From: Sphingomonas sp. UV9
Lineage (GTDB): Bacteria > Pseudomonadota > Alphaproteobacteria > Sphingomonadales > Sphingomonadaceae
Length of the DNA: 64,000 bases
Direction: 5' to 3'
NCBI RefSeq assembly: GCF_004101245.1
Contig: NZ_SCIN01000001.1
Location: 448,784 to 512,783 of the forward strand
A program made the position numbers and the translations under genes. Position 1 is the first letter of the stretch; each line of letters begins with the position of its first letter. Shown here piece by piece: positions 57,090 to 64,000 of this stretch. A model generated the notes under the pieces. That model did not search any database, was not told the origin of the DNA, and saw only the letters and a list, made by a program, of their open reading frames with translations.

Positions 57090-57508
57090 ACCACTCTCCC
57101 TCTGGCTCCGTCGGATCGACCTCGCCGATCTCCAGAAGCCGCCCCCAAATGGTGAAAGCGCCTATAGGCGTACGCCACGGCGACCACAAGCGACCGGTCT
57201 TGCGCATCTACCCCCGATTTCGACATTTTATAACACTACCACTAACTACCGTTTCACGCCTCCGCCTTATCCCTCGGTTCTTCAGTAGCGGATGACATGA
57301 TCCACTTTCGCTCGACTTGTGTCCCAGCTCGGCACGTTAAGCTCGCTGCGGGTATCAACCGACATATAAATGGTCCATTTACCACTCTACACATGGTTAA
57401 TCCGCTTGCGCTTAACGGAATGTTTTGCAGTTAGTCGGATAGCAGTAAACCAAGGCTGCAGGCGGGGATCCGGCAACACGAGAGTGCCGGCAACGAAAGA
57501 GTGACGAT
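57090..57508. promoter_or_regulatory. 419-bp gap: AT-rich promoter region
   Basis: Divergent promoters for dksA (minus) and the Ser-rich gene (plus) lie here, in AT-rich patches (57225-57250 and 57362-57420) unusual for this GC-rich DNA. It includes the 15-bp palindrome at 57367-57381. A TTAA-N11-TTAAC pair (57397-57416) is present but has the wrong spacing for CtrA. I see no gene. Confidence 0.6.
57367..57381. promoter_or_regulatory. 15-bp perfect palindrome
   Basis: TAAATGG-T-CCATTTA, 128-142 bp upstream of the Ser-rich gene start. AT-rich and dyad-symmetric, so a possible operator; no regulator is identified. Confidence 0.4.
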
Positions 57509-58387
57509 ATGTCGGTGCGGATGGCTTTGGCCAAATTATGCGCGTGCGCGTGCGGAGGTGCTCTGATCGGCGGTGGTGCCGTGCACGTAGCCGAACGCCC
57601 AACGCGAACCGCCAACGCCAAGCGCGTGCTGGTCAAACGGGTCGCGCGTCCGCAGGTCGCAGCAGCCCGCCCCCGCGTTCGTCGCGTCACCACCACGACG
57701 CGTACTACCTGCGCGCCCACGATCGTGACGGTGGCCGGGGCGACTCCGGTCCCGGCACCGGTCGGAGAAGGATTCATCGGCGGCGGCGGTGCCGGCATCG
57801 CACCGGTCGTGGTGGGCGGCAGCGGCGGCTTTTTCGGCGGCGGACTGGGTGGTGGATTCGGCGGCGGCTTTGGCGGCGGCTTTGGGGGCAGTGGCGGATC
57901 GGGCGGCAGTATCGTGATCTCATCCACGTCGAGCGGTGGGTCGACGTCGGCTGGGGGCTCCAGCGGCAATGTTTCGTCGGCTTCGGGCGGCTCCAGTGGG
58001 GACGTGTCGTCCTCAGGCAGCAGCGCGTCTTCGGCATCCTCAGCCTCCTCGGCGTCATCCGCCAGCAGCGCGAGTTCGTCCGGCTATGGATCGAGCAGCA
58101 AGGGGTGGGGATCGAACGGCGGTTGGAACTCCAACGGTGGCTGGAGCTCCAACGGATCATCGGGCAGCTCGGCTTCATCGGGCAGTAGCGCCTCGAGTGG
58201 ATCGAGTGCGAGTAGTGCCAGCAGCGCGAGCAGCGCGAGCAGCGCCAGTTCGAGTGGCAGCACGGGTTCGAGCGGAGGCCCGCCTGCGCCCGTCCCTGCG
58301 CCGCCGATGGTTCTGCTGTTTGGTGCGGCAGCGGCGGCGCTAGTCGCGCGCAAGCGTTTTGCCAAGTCGACCGCTATTGCCGCTTAA
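57509..58387 (+). CDS. Ser/Gly/Ala-rich secreted protein with PEP-CTERM-like tail
   Basis: 292 aa. An N-terminal signal sequence (LAKLCACACGGALIGGGAV) is followed by a basic R/T-rich stretch (32-75), a Gly-rich segment (GGGFGGGFGGGFGG, about 112-130), and long low-complexity Ser/Ala repeats ([14 protein letters not shown]) at about 170-255. The C terminus has proline-rich PAPVPAPP, a hydrophobic helix MVLLFGAAAAALVA and basic RKRF, the three-part pattern of PEP-CTERM sorting signals. In species with exosortase this tail targets proteins to the exopolysaccharide matrix. No exosortase is in the window. The repeats differ in composition from all neighbours. Function unknown; a matrix or surface structural role is likely. 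Confidence 0.75.
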   Translation: MSVRMALAKLCACACGGALIGGGAVHVAERPTRTANAKRVLVKRVARPQVAAARPRVRRVTTTTRTTCAPTIVTVAGATPVPAPVGEGFIGGGGAGIAPVVVGGSGGFFGGGLGGGFGGGFGGGFGGSGGSGGSIVISSTSSGGSTSAGGSSGNVSSASGGSSGDVSSSGSSASSASSASSASSASSASSSGYGSSSKGWGSNGGWNSNGGWSSNGSSGSSASSGSSASSGSSASSASSASSASSASSSGSTGSSGGPPAPVPAPPMVLLFGAAAAALVARKRFAKSTAIAA

Positions 58388-58406
58388 GCCCCGGAATACC
58401 GCATAG

Positions 58407-58444
58407 AAAAAGGCCCCGCCGGATATGCTCCGACGGGGCCTTTT
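58407..58444 (+). terminator. Bidirectional intrinsic terminator
   Basis: AAAAGGCCCCG-C-CGGA (58407 on) and TCCG-A-CGGGGCCTTTT form a strong stem with an A run before and a T run after, so it can work in both directions between the Ser-rich gene and the convergent host-attachment gene. Confidence 0.88.
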
Positions 58445-58456
58445 CTGCATCGGGGA

Positions 58457-58897
58457 TCAGGCGTTCTTGAGCGCCTTCTCAATGTCCTTGATCGGATGAC
58501 CGGTCAGGTCCTTGTCGAGTTCGCCCTTCAGGCGATGACTGACTTCCTTGTGGTAATGCTTGCGCAGTTCCCCGAGCGTTTTGGGCGGCGCGACGATGAT
58601 CAGCGACTCATAATCGTTCTGTAAGGCACCGGTCTTCAGGAAGTCGGCGGCGTCCGCGGCGAAGCGATCTTCCTCGATCTGGTGGAAGTCGGTCGGCTCA
58701 ACCGAACTTTGCACACCACCCTGCGGAGACGAGGCGCGGCCGGCAGAATCGGTCGCTTGATCGCGAGTAGCCGGATTATCCTGCTCCTGCGCCTTTTCCA
58801 CTACGAGGTTGGGAAATTCGTTATCGCCCTCGTTGCGCAGGAAGAGCATTTTCCGGCCGTCCGCGACGAGCACGACGGATTTGTGGGGAAGATGCAT
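58457..58897 (-). CDS. Host attachment family protein
   Basis: 146 aa from ATG 58897, with AAGGAG 7 nt upstream. [22 protein letters not shown] at the N terminus (split) and [24 protein letters not shown] at the C-terminal half are the pattern of the host attachment family (baeRF-type fold related to eRF1 domain 2/archaeal release factor). The name derives from a plant-attachment gene; the function is unproven. It is convergent to the Ser-rich gene and divergent from serS. An extension to 59524 is open but adds only antisense serS residues. Confidence 0.8.
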   Translation of the reverse strand: MHLPHKSVVLVADGRKMLFLRNEGDNEFPNLVVEKAQEQDNPATRDQATDSAGRASSPQGGVQSSVEPTDFHQIEEDRFAADAADFLKTGALQNDYESLIIVAPPKTLGELRKHYHKEVSHRLKGELDKDLTGHPIKDIEKALKNA

Positions 58898-59009
58898 GCA
58901 GGTTCTCCTTTTGGCTGTGCATATGCGGGGTGAACGCGTCGCGTACCGAGGAGGTTGCGCCGGGTGCTCCGCCTTGCGTACGCCTCCGGCCGTCGGCATA
59001 GCCTCGGCC

Positions 59010-60287
59010 ATGCACGACATTCGCCTGATCCGAGACGATCCCGCCGCCTTCGACGCCGCCCTCGCCAAGCGGGGAGTCGCTCCGCAATCCGCCTCGCTAG
59101 TGGCGCTGGACGAGCAGCGCCGCGCGACGATCGCGGAGTCGCAGAGCGCGCAAACGCGTCGCAACGAACTGTCGAAGGCGATCGGGCAGGCCAAGGCGCA
59201 GAAGGACGAGACCAAGGCCCAGGCGCTGATGGCCGAAGTCGCGAGTCTGAAGGAGGCGCTTCCCGACCTGGAAGCAACCGTCACCCGGCTCGATAGCGAG
59301 CTCGAAGCCGCGCTCGCGGCTATCCCCAACCTCCCCGCAGCCGACGTGTTGCAGGGTGGTGGCGAGAACGACAACGCGCTCGTCCACACCCGCGGCACGC
59401 CGACCAGCTTCGCGTTCGTCGCGCGCGAACACGACGCAATTGGCCCTGCGGTCGGTCTGGATTTCGAGACTGGCGCGGCGATGTCCGGCGCGCGGTTCAC
59501 GTTGGTCCGCGGCCCCGCCGCCAAGCTGCAACGTGCGCTCGGTCAGTTCATGCTCGATCACGTCGCCGAGGCGGGCTTCGAGCAGGTCTCGCCTCCCCTG
59601 CTCGTTCGCGACGAGGCCGTGTTCGGCACCGGCCAGCTTCCGAAATTCTCGGAGGATCTGTTCCGCACCACAGATGGTCGCTGGCTGATCCCGACCGCCG
59701 AGGTGAGCCTCACCAATATCGTACGCGAGCAAATCCTCAGCGAAACCGAACTGCCGCTGCGCTTCACCGCGCTGACGCCGTGCTTCCGCTCCGAGGCGGG
59801 GGCCGCTGGACGCGATACGCGCGGCTATATCCGCCAGCATCAGTTCGATAAGGTCGAAATGGTCTCGATCGTCACGCCCGACATGTCCGAGGCCGAACAC
59901 GAGCGCATGACCGCGTGCGCGGAGGGCGTGCTCGACGCGTTGCAGCTGCCGTTCAGGCGGATGCTCCTATGCACCGGCGACATGGGCTTCACCGCGGCGC
60001 GCACCTACGATCTCGAAGTCTGGCTGCCGGGCCAGGCGCGGTATCGCGAGATCAGCAGCGTCTCGACCTGCACCGATTTCCAGGCGCGCCGGATGAACGC
60101 GCGCTACCGCCCCGAGGGCGAGAAGGGCACGCGGTTCGTCCACACGCTTAACGGCTCGGCACTGGCGGTCGGCCGCACGCTGGTCGCGGTGTTGGAGAAT
60201 TATCAGCAGGAGGACGGCTCGGTTGCCGTACCCGCCGTGCTCCAGCCGTATCTTGGCGGGCTGACCGTCCTGGAGCCGAAGCGCTGA
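59010..60287 (+). CDS. serS: Serine--tRNA ligase
   Basis: 425 aa from ATG 59010 ([11 protein letters not shown]); the frame is open to 58809 but lacks conserved residues before. The N-terminal coiled-coil arm (about 30-105) binds the long variable arm of tRNA-Ser. The class II core has motif 2 [28 protein letters not shown] and motif 3 [18 protein letters not shown]. It overlaps surE by 1 bp (TGATG). Divergent from the host-attachment gene (112 bp). Confidence 0.96.
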   Translation: MHDIRLIRDDPAAFDAALAKRGVAPQSASLVALDEQRRATIAESQSAQTRRNELSKAIGQAKAQKDETKAQALMAEVASLKEALPDLEATVTRLDSELEAALAAIPNLPAADVLQGGGENDNALVHTRGTPTSFAFVAREHDAIGPAVGLDFETGAAMSGARFTLVRGPAAKLQRALGQFMLDHVAEAGFEQVSPPLLVRDEAVFGTGQLPKFSEDLFRTTDGRWLIPTAEVSLTNIVREQILSETELPLRFTALTPCFRSEAGAAGRDTRGYIRQHQFDKVEMVSIVTPDMSEAEHERMTACAEGVLDALQLPFRRMLLCTGDMGFTAARTYDLEVWLPGQARYREISSVSTCTDFQARRMNARYRPEGEKGTRFVHTLNGSALAVGRTLVAVLENYQQEDGSVAVPAVLQPYLGGLTVLEPKR

Positions 60288-61051
60288 TGCGGATCCTGCT
60301 GACCAACGACGACGGCTATCATGCCCCCGGCCTCAAGGTGCTCGAGGCGATTGCACGCAAGCTGTCCGACGACGTCTGGATCGTCGCGCCCGCCGAGGAA
60401 CAGTCGGGCGCCGGCCATTCGCTGACGTTGTCGCGACCGATCCGCGTGCGGAAACATGGCGAGCAGCGTTATGCGGTGGCGGGCACGCCGACCGACGCGG
60501 TGATGATGGCGCTCGCGAAAATCATGAAGGATAGCCCGCCCGACCTGATCCTGTCGGGCGTCAACCGCGGCGCCAACCTCGCCGAGGACGTGACCTATTC
60601 GGGCACCGTCTCCGCGGCGATGGAGGGCGCGCTGGGCGGCATCCGCTCGATCGCGCTGAGCCAGATCTACAGCCGCGAAGGCATGGGCGACAGCGTCCCG
60701 TTCGAGGCCGCCGCGGCATGGGGTGAACGCGTCCTCCGCCCCCTCCTCGATGCGCCGCTCGCGCCTCGGACGCTGGTCAACATCAACTTCCCGGCCGGTC
60801 CCGCCGATGCGGTGAAGGGCGTCCGCGTGGTCAGCCAGGGCCTGCGCGATTATGGCCGGTTGCAGATCGTCAGCAACACCGATCCGCGTGGGTATGAATA
60901 TCACTGGTTCGCGCTCGGCCGGACCGTCGAGACGCCCGCGCACGCGACCGATCTCGAAGCGACGGCGGACGGGTTCGTTTCGGTCACCCCGCTGCATCTC
61001 GACCTGACGCATCGCGAATCGCTGGATATGCTCGCCCAGGCCTATCGTTGA
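60287..61051 (+). CDS. surE: 5'/3'-nucleotidase SurE
   Basis: 254 aa. The N terminus [16 protein letters not shown] carries the metal-binding D8 and D9; SGVNRGANLAEDVTYSGTVSAA is the nucleotide-binding region. It removes phosphates from nucleoside monophosphates and is linked to stationary-phase survival. Coupled to serS (1-bp overlap) and followed by the lipoprotein gene with a 1-bp overlap. surE next to nlpD-like genes is seen across proteobacteria, although pcm is missing here. Confidence 0.95.
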   Translation: MRILLTNDDGYHAPGLKVLEAIARKLSDDVWIVAPAEEQSGAGHSLTLSRPIRVRKHGEQRYAVAGTPTDAVMMALAKIMKDSPPDLILSGVNRGANLAEDVTYSGTVSAAMEGALGGIRSIALSQIYSREGMGDSVPFEAAAAWGERVLRPLLDAPLAPRTLVNINFPAGPADAVKGVRVVSQGLRDYGRLQIVSNTDPRGYEYHWFALGRTVETPAHATDLEATADGFVSVTPLHLDLTHRESLDMLAQAYR

Positions 61052-62205
61052 TGCGGCTCGGCGGTGTTCTGATGGCGGTGGCTTCGCTGCCGCTGCTCGG
61101 GCTCGCCGCGTGCATTCCGCAGGTCGAACGCCCCGCCGGCTATGGCCAGCCGGCCGCCGCCAGTCGTCCGCAACGTCCGTACCGCGAACCGCCAGTTGAG
61201 CGTGAGTATCCAGCGCCTCGGCCGGAGGAGCCGGCACCGCAGGACAGGACTGACGATCGCCGGGCGCGCGATACCGGCGAAGTGACCACCCTGCCCGCCC
61301 CGCGCCCGGCCTGGGAAGCGCGGCCGGTTCGCGCCGACGCAAAAACGATTCCCGACACGACCTATGTCGTCCAGCCCGGCGATACGCTAAGCCGGGTCGC
61401 CGATCGCAGCGGTGCGAGTCTCGAGGCAATCGCGCGCGCGAACGATCTCGAATCGCCCTACACTATCGAGACCGGCGAGCGGCTTAGGATCCCAGGCGGT
61501 CGCTATCATCAGGTTCGGCGCGGCGAGACGGGCATCGCGATCGCCCGCGCCTACGGCGTCGAATGGTCGCGGATCGTCGCGGCGAACGCGCTGGTCGAGC
61601 CCTACGTGCTGCGCGCGGACCAGCGCGTCCTGATCCCCGACGCGCCCGGCGGCGGCAGGCCTAGCGCCTCGGAACGCGCGCAGGCGTTCACGCTCGACAT
61701 CGACGACATCCTGACCGGCGGCGAACCCGCGCTGGCCAGTAACCAGGCGCCCGCCAAACCGATCGCGACGCCACGCCGCGTACTGCCGTCGAACGCCGTG
61801 GTCACCGCGCCAAAGCGCCTCGCGAGCGGCGGCTTCCTTTGGCCTGTCGATGGCCGGGTCGTGAAGCGCTTCGGCCCCGGCGCGAGCGGCGAGCGCAACG
61901 ACGGGATCAAGATCGCGGTACCGATCTCGACGCCGATCCACGCCGCAGCCGACGGCGTCGTCGCCTATGTCGGCGACGGCATTGCCGCGCTCGGCGGACT
62001 CGTCATTGTCAAGCATGGCGGCGGCTGGACCAGCGTTTACGGCCACGCGTCCAAACTGCTCGTCCAGCGCGGCCAGAGCGTGAAGCGCGGCCAGACGATC
62101 GCCTTGTCGGGCGACACCGGCTTCGCCGACCGGCCGGAGTTGCACTTCGAACTCCGCAAGGGCCGCACACCGGTCGATCCCTCTTCGCAATTGCCGCGAA
62201 GCTAG
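61051..62205 (+). CDS. nlpD: NlpD-like lipoprotein with two LysM and a degenerate M23 domain
   Basis: 384 aa from ATG 61051, overlapping the surE stop. Lipobox LAAC with C21. A proline-rich linker (about 25-90) precedes LysM 1 (about 106-150, [14 protein letters not shown]) and LysM 2 (about 153-196, [16 protein letters not shown]). The C-terminal M23/LytM domain begins at [15 protein letters not shown]. The first zinc-ligand region reads ERNDGIKIA, where active enzymes have H and D, while YGHASK and LHFELR remain. Without those ligands it is unlikely to cut peptidoglycan, as in E. coli NlpD, which activates amidases. Likely role: cell separation. Confidence 0.88.
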   Translation: MRLGGVLMAVASLPLLGLAACIPQVERPAGYGQPAAASRPQRPYREPPVEREYPAPRPEEPAPQDRTDDRRARDTGEVTTLPAPRPAWEARPVRADAKTIPDTTYVVQPGDTLSRVADRSGASLEAIARANDLESPYTIETGERLRIPGGRYHQVRRGETGIAIARAYGVEWSRIVAANALVEPYVLRADQRVLIPDAPGGGRPSASERAQAFTLDIDDILTGGEPALASNQAPAKPIATPRRVLPSNAVVTAPKRLASGGFLWPVDGRVVKRFGPGASGERNDGIKIAVPISTPIHAAADGVVAYVGDGIAALGGLVIVKHGGGWTSVYGHASKLLVQRGQSVKRGQTIALSGDTGFADRPELHFELRKGRTPVDPSSQLPRS

Positions 62206-62235
62206 CACGCGGACCTTACCGGGATCCCGCCCCCA

Positions 62236-62318
62236 CGTCATTCCAGCGAAAGCTGGGATATCCCCGTTCGAGCCCCAGCATCCGCCCCACAAAGATCCCA
62301 GCTTTCGCTGGGATGACG
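62236..62318. repeat. Inverted pair of GTCATTCCAGC hairpins
   Basis: Hairpins TCCAGC-gaaa-GCTGGGA (62242-62258) and ATCCCAGC-tttc-GCTGGGAT (62295-62314) face each other with CGTCAT/ATGACG ends, the same plan as the 5.97-6.23 kb pairs, but with AGC/GCT instead of GGC/GCC. They lie between nlpD and tyrS. Confidence 0.8.
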
Positions 62319-62366
62319 ATCGGGGCCGGGATGACGGAGGAAGTGCCGCATGCTAGTCGCCCTCGC

Positions 62367-63590
62367 ATGACCTACCAGTCCAACCTGCTCACTACGCTGA
62401 CCTCGCGCGGCTATGTCCACCAGATGACCGACGCCCCCGCGCTCGATGCGCTTGCCGGCAAGCAGGTCGTGCCCGGCTATATCGGCTTCGACCCGACTGC
62501 GCCGTCGCTCCACGTCGGCAGCCTCGTCCAGATCATGCTGCTCCGCCGGCTCCAGCAAAGCGGCCACAAACCGATTGTGCTGATGGGCGGCGGCACCGGC
62601 AAGATCGGTGACCCCAGCTTCAAGGACGAAGCCCGGAAATTGCTCGGCGAGGACGGCATCAAGGCCAACGTCGCCTCGATCCGCCGTATCTTCGAGCGCT
62701 TCCTGACGTTCGGCGACGGTCCCACCGACGCCGTCATGCTCGACAATGCCGAGTGGCTCGACGCGCTCGAATACATCCCGTTCCTGCGCGATGTCGGCCA
62801 GCATTTCTCGGTCAACCGGATGCTGGCGTTCGATTCGGTTAAGCTCCGCCTCGACCGCGAACAGTCGCTGAGCTTCCTCGAATTCAACTACATGATCCTC
62901 CAGGCCTACGACTTCCTGGAGCTATCGCGACGCGCGGATTGCCGGCTGCAGATGGGCGGATCGGACCAATGGGGCAACATCGTCAACGGTATCGAACTGT
63001 CGCGACGGATGGATTCGACCGAAGTCTATGGCATCACCACGCCGCTGATCACGACCGCGGACGGCGCCAAGATGGGCAAGACCATGTCGGGCGCGGTCTG
63101 GCTACACGAGGATCAGCTGCCGCATTTCGATTACTGGCAGTTCTGGCGCAACACCGACGACCGCGACGTCGGGCGCTTCCTGCGCCTGTTCACCGACCTG
63201 CCGCTCGACGAGATCGCCCGGCTCGAAGCGCTGGAAGGCGCGGAGATTAACGCCGCCAAGATCGTGCTCGCCAACGAAGCGACCGCAATGTGTCGCGGCC
63301 GGTCTGCCGCCGAGCAGGCCGCCGAAACCGCGCGTAAGACATTCGAAGAAGGCGCGTCGGGCGACTCCCTGCCAAGTATCTCGGTGAATGGCGGCTCGAT
63401 CGGGATCGTCGAGGCGCTGGTCGGGCTGGGCTTCGTAGCGTCCAACGGCGAAGCGCGGCGCAAGATTGCCGAGGGCGCGGTTCGGGTCGATGGCGAGGCC
63501 GTGAAGGACCCAAACGCCTCGATCGACGTCGCGTCGCCGGTCCGCTTGAGCCTCGGCAAGAAACGGCACGGGATGCTAACCCCCTCGTAA
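62367..63590 (+). CDS. tyrS: Tyrosine--tRNA ligase
   Basis: 407 aa from ATG 62367 ([11 protein letters not shown]); the long upstream frame is in another gene. Class I: HIGH-type LHVGSLVQ near residue 49, the tyrosine site in [18 protein letters not shown]-type KMGKTMSG, and a C-terminal S4 RNA-binding domain (about 345-405, [29 protein letters not shown]). Follows an inverted palindrome pair that separates it from nlpD. Length and motifs are typical of bacterial TyrRS type I. Confidence 0.96.
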   Translation: MTYQSNLLTTLTSRGYVHQMTDAPALDALAGKQVVPGYIGFDPTAPSLHVGSLVQIMLLRRLQQSGHKPIVLMGGGTGKIGDPSFKDEARKLLGEDGIKANVASIRRIFERFLTFGDGPTDAVMLDNAEWLDALEYIPFLRDVGQHFSVNRMLAFDSVKLRLDREQSLSFLEFNYMILQAYDFLELSRRADCRLQMGGSDQWGNIVNGIELSRRMDSTEVYGITTPLITTADGAKMGKTMSGAVWLHEDQLPHFDYWQFWRNTDDRDVGRFLRLFTDLPLDEIARLEALEGAEINAAKIVLANEATAMCRGRSAAEQAAETARKTFEEGASGDSLPSISVNGGSIGIVEALVGLGFVASNGEARRKIAEGAVRVDGEAVKDPNASIDVASPVRLSLGKKRHGMLTPS

Positions 63591-63696
63591 TCCGCAGATT
63601 TTGTTGACGGAGAACGGAGCGTTAAGCATCCTCGTTCGCACGCGGTTCACCGCGAGACGATTAAGCCGGTGACCGTATAAAACCGGGGAACATCCG

Positions 63697-64000
63697 ATGC
63701 GAAATTATGCCACGGCTGTTCGGGACCATCGCGGAGAGCCCCGCGACGAGGTGATGCATCGGACGCACGCGATCGACGGCGATGGCCGCAGCATGAGGCT
63801 GGTGCTGGTCAACATGTCGGCGAACGGACTGATGGCGCGCTGCGAAGGTGCGCCGGAAGCCGGCGGCCGGTTGCGGATCACGCTCCCTATCCTGGGCGGT
63901 ATCGATGCCGTCGTGCGCTGGTCGCTGGGCGGGCGGATCGGCTGCGAGCTCGAAAAGACGATCCCGCTCGCCGACTATTACAGCATGCTGTCGATAATGG
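63697..64000 (+). CDS. PilZ domain protein, cut by the window edge
   Basis: 101 codons present from ATG 63697, no stop before 64000. PilZ signs: RGEPR (12-16) can serve as RxxxR, and NMSANG fits NxSxxG. The following strands ARCEGAPEAGGRLRITLPI and VVRWSLGGRIGCELE are typical. It resembles the PilZ gene at 56131 and is probably a single-domain c-di-GMP binder. It lies 106 bp after tyrS; a TTGACG at 63604-63609 could be its -35. Confidence 0.8.
   Translation, partial: MRNYATAVRDHRGEPRDEVMHRTHAIDGDGRSMRLVLVNMSANGLMARCEGAPEAGGRLRITLPILGGIDAVVRWSLGGRIGCELEKTIPLADYYSMLSIM

Noticed and set aside
57397-57416. TTAA-N11-TTAAC as a CtrA site
   Set aside because: The spacing is 11, not 7.
61839-62366. 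Fusion of tyrS with an upstream frame
   Set aside because: The upstream part is out-of-register nlpD sequence plus repeat DNA. The normal TyrRS N terminus is at 62367.

Overview
The window is GC-rich, densely packed chromosomal DNA from an alphaproteobacterium, most likely a sphingomonad (Sphingomonas or a near relative). Evidence: a chvI/chvG pair divergent from pckA; the order lipA - COQ10-like - cinA - ispDF / dusB - ntrB - ntrC - ntrY - ntrX - hfq - hflX - mazG; an IspD-IspF fusion; a DUF1465 (RcdA-like) gene; a DksA with a degraded zinc finger; and several families of short palindromic repeats at gene ends. There is no prophage, insertion sequence, CRISPR array or other clear island. Almost all genes are core metabolism, envelope or information processing. 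The accessory-looking part is about 53.4-58.9 kb.

Layout. 0-1 kb: ChvG/ChvI two-component system, divergent from pckA (1.2-2.8 kb). 2.9-4.4 kb: SPFH/NfeD membrane pair. 4.5-8.2 kb: guaB, a tiny leader ORF, an RsmB-type methyltransferase and a TPR protein. 8.3-13.9 kb: lptD-surA-pdxA-rsmA, outer-membrane assembly linked to PLP and rRNA modification. 14.1-17.2 kb: pepA, holC, ndk, acetyltransferase. 17.2-19.9 kb: purM-purN with two small genes. 20-25.6 kb: DUF2066 protein, hda, ppk1, ppx. 25.6-29.8 kb: rnd plus an I78-type inhibitor, aspS, ppk2. 29.8-32 kb: carbonic anhydrase divergent from lipA, with a perfect 28-bp palindrome between them. 32-44 kb: cinA, ispDF, dusB, the two Ntr systems, a tandem-duplicated hfq, hflX, mazG. 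44.2-51.3 kb: protease, MBL hydrolase, tatD, metG, holB, D-Ala-D-Ala carboxypeptidase, MltB-type transglycosylase. 51.4 kb: tRNA-Pro(TGG). 51.6-55.3 kb: poxB, NMO-type oxidoreductase, DUF1465. 55.4-58.9 kb: two DUF465 small proteins, PilZ, DksA, a Ser/Gly/Ala-rich PEP-CTERM-like protein and a host-attachment-family protein. 59-63.6 kb: serS, surE, NlpD-like lipoprotein, tyrS. The right edge cuts a second PilZ gene.

Most genes sit in tight co-directional runs with 1-4 bp start/stop overlaps (TGATG, ATGA, GTGA, TTGA), so translational coupling is probably common. The most unusual items are the two-Sm-domain Hfq, long perfect or near-perfect palindromes in the can/lipA and chvI/pckA divergent promoters, a 97-bp composite palindromic element present twice in opposite orientation, a CtrA-like box before the RcdA-like gene, and the small-gene cluster around 55-59 kb. 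I saw nothing that looks like a wholly new defence or biosynthetic system. Start codons were chosen by reading and are inferred unless a clear ribosome binding site is stated.
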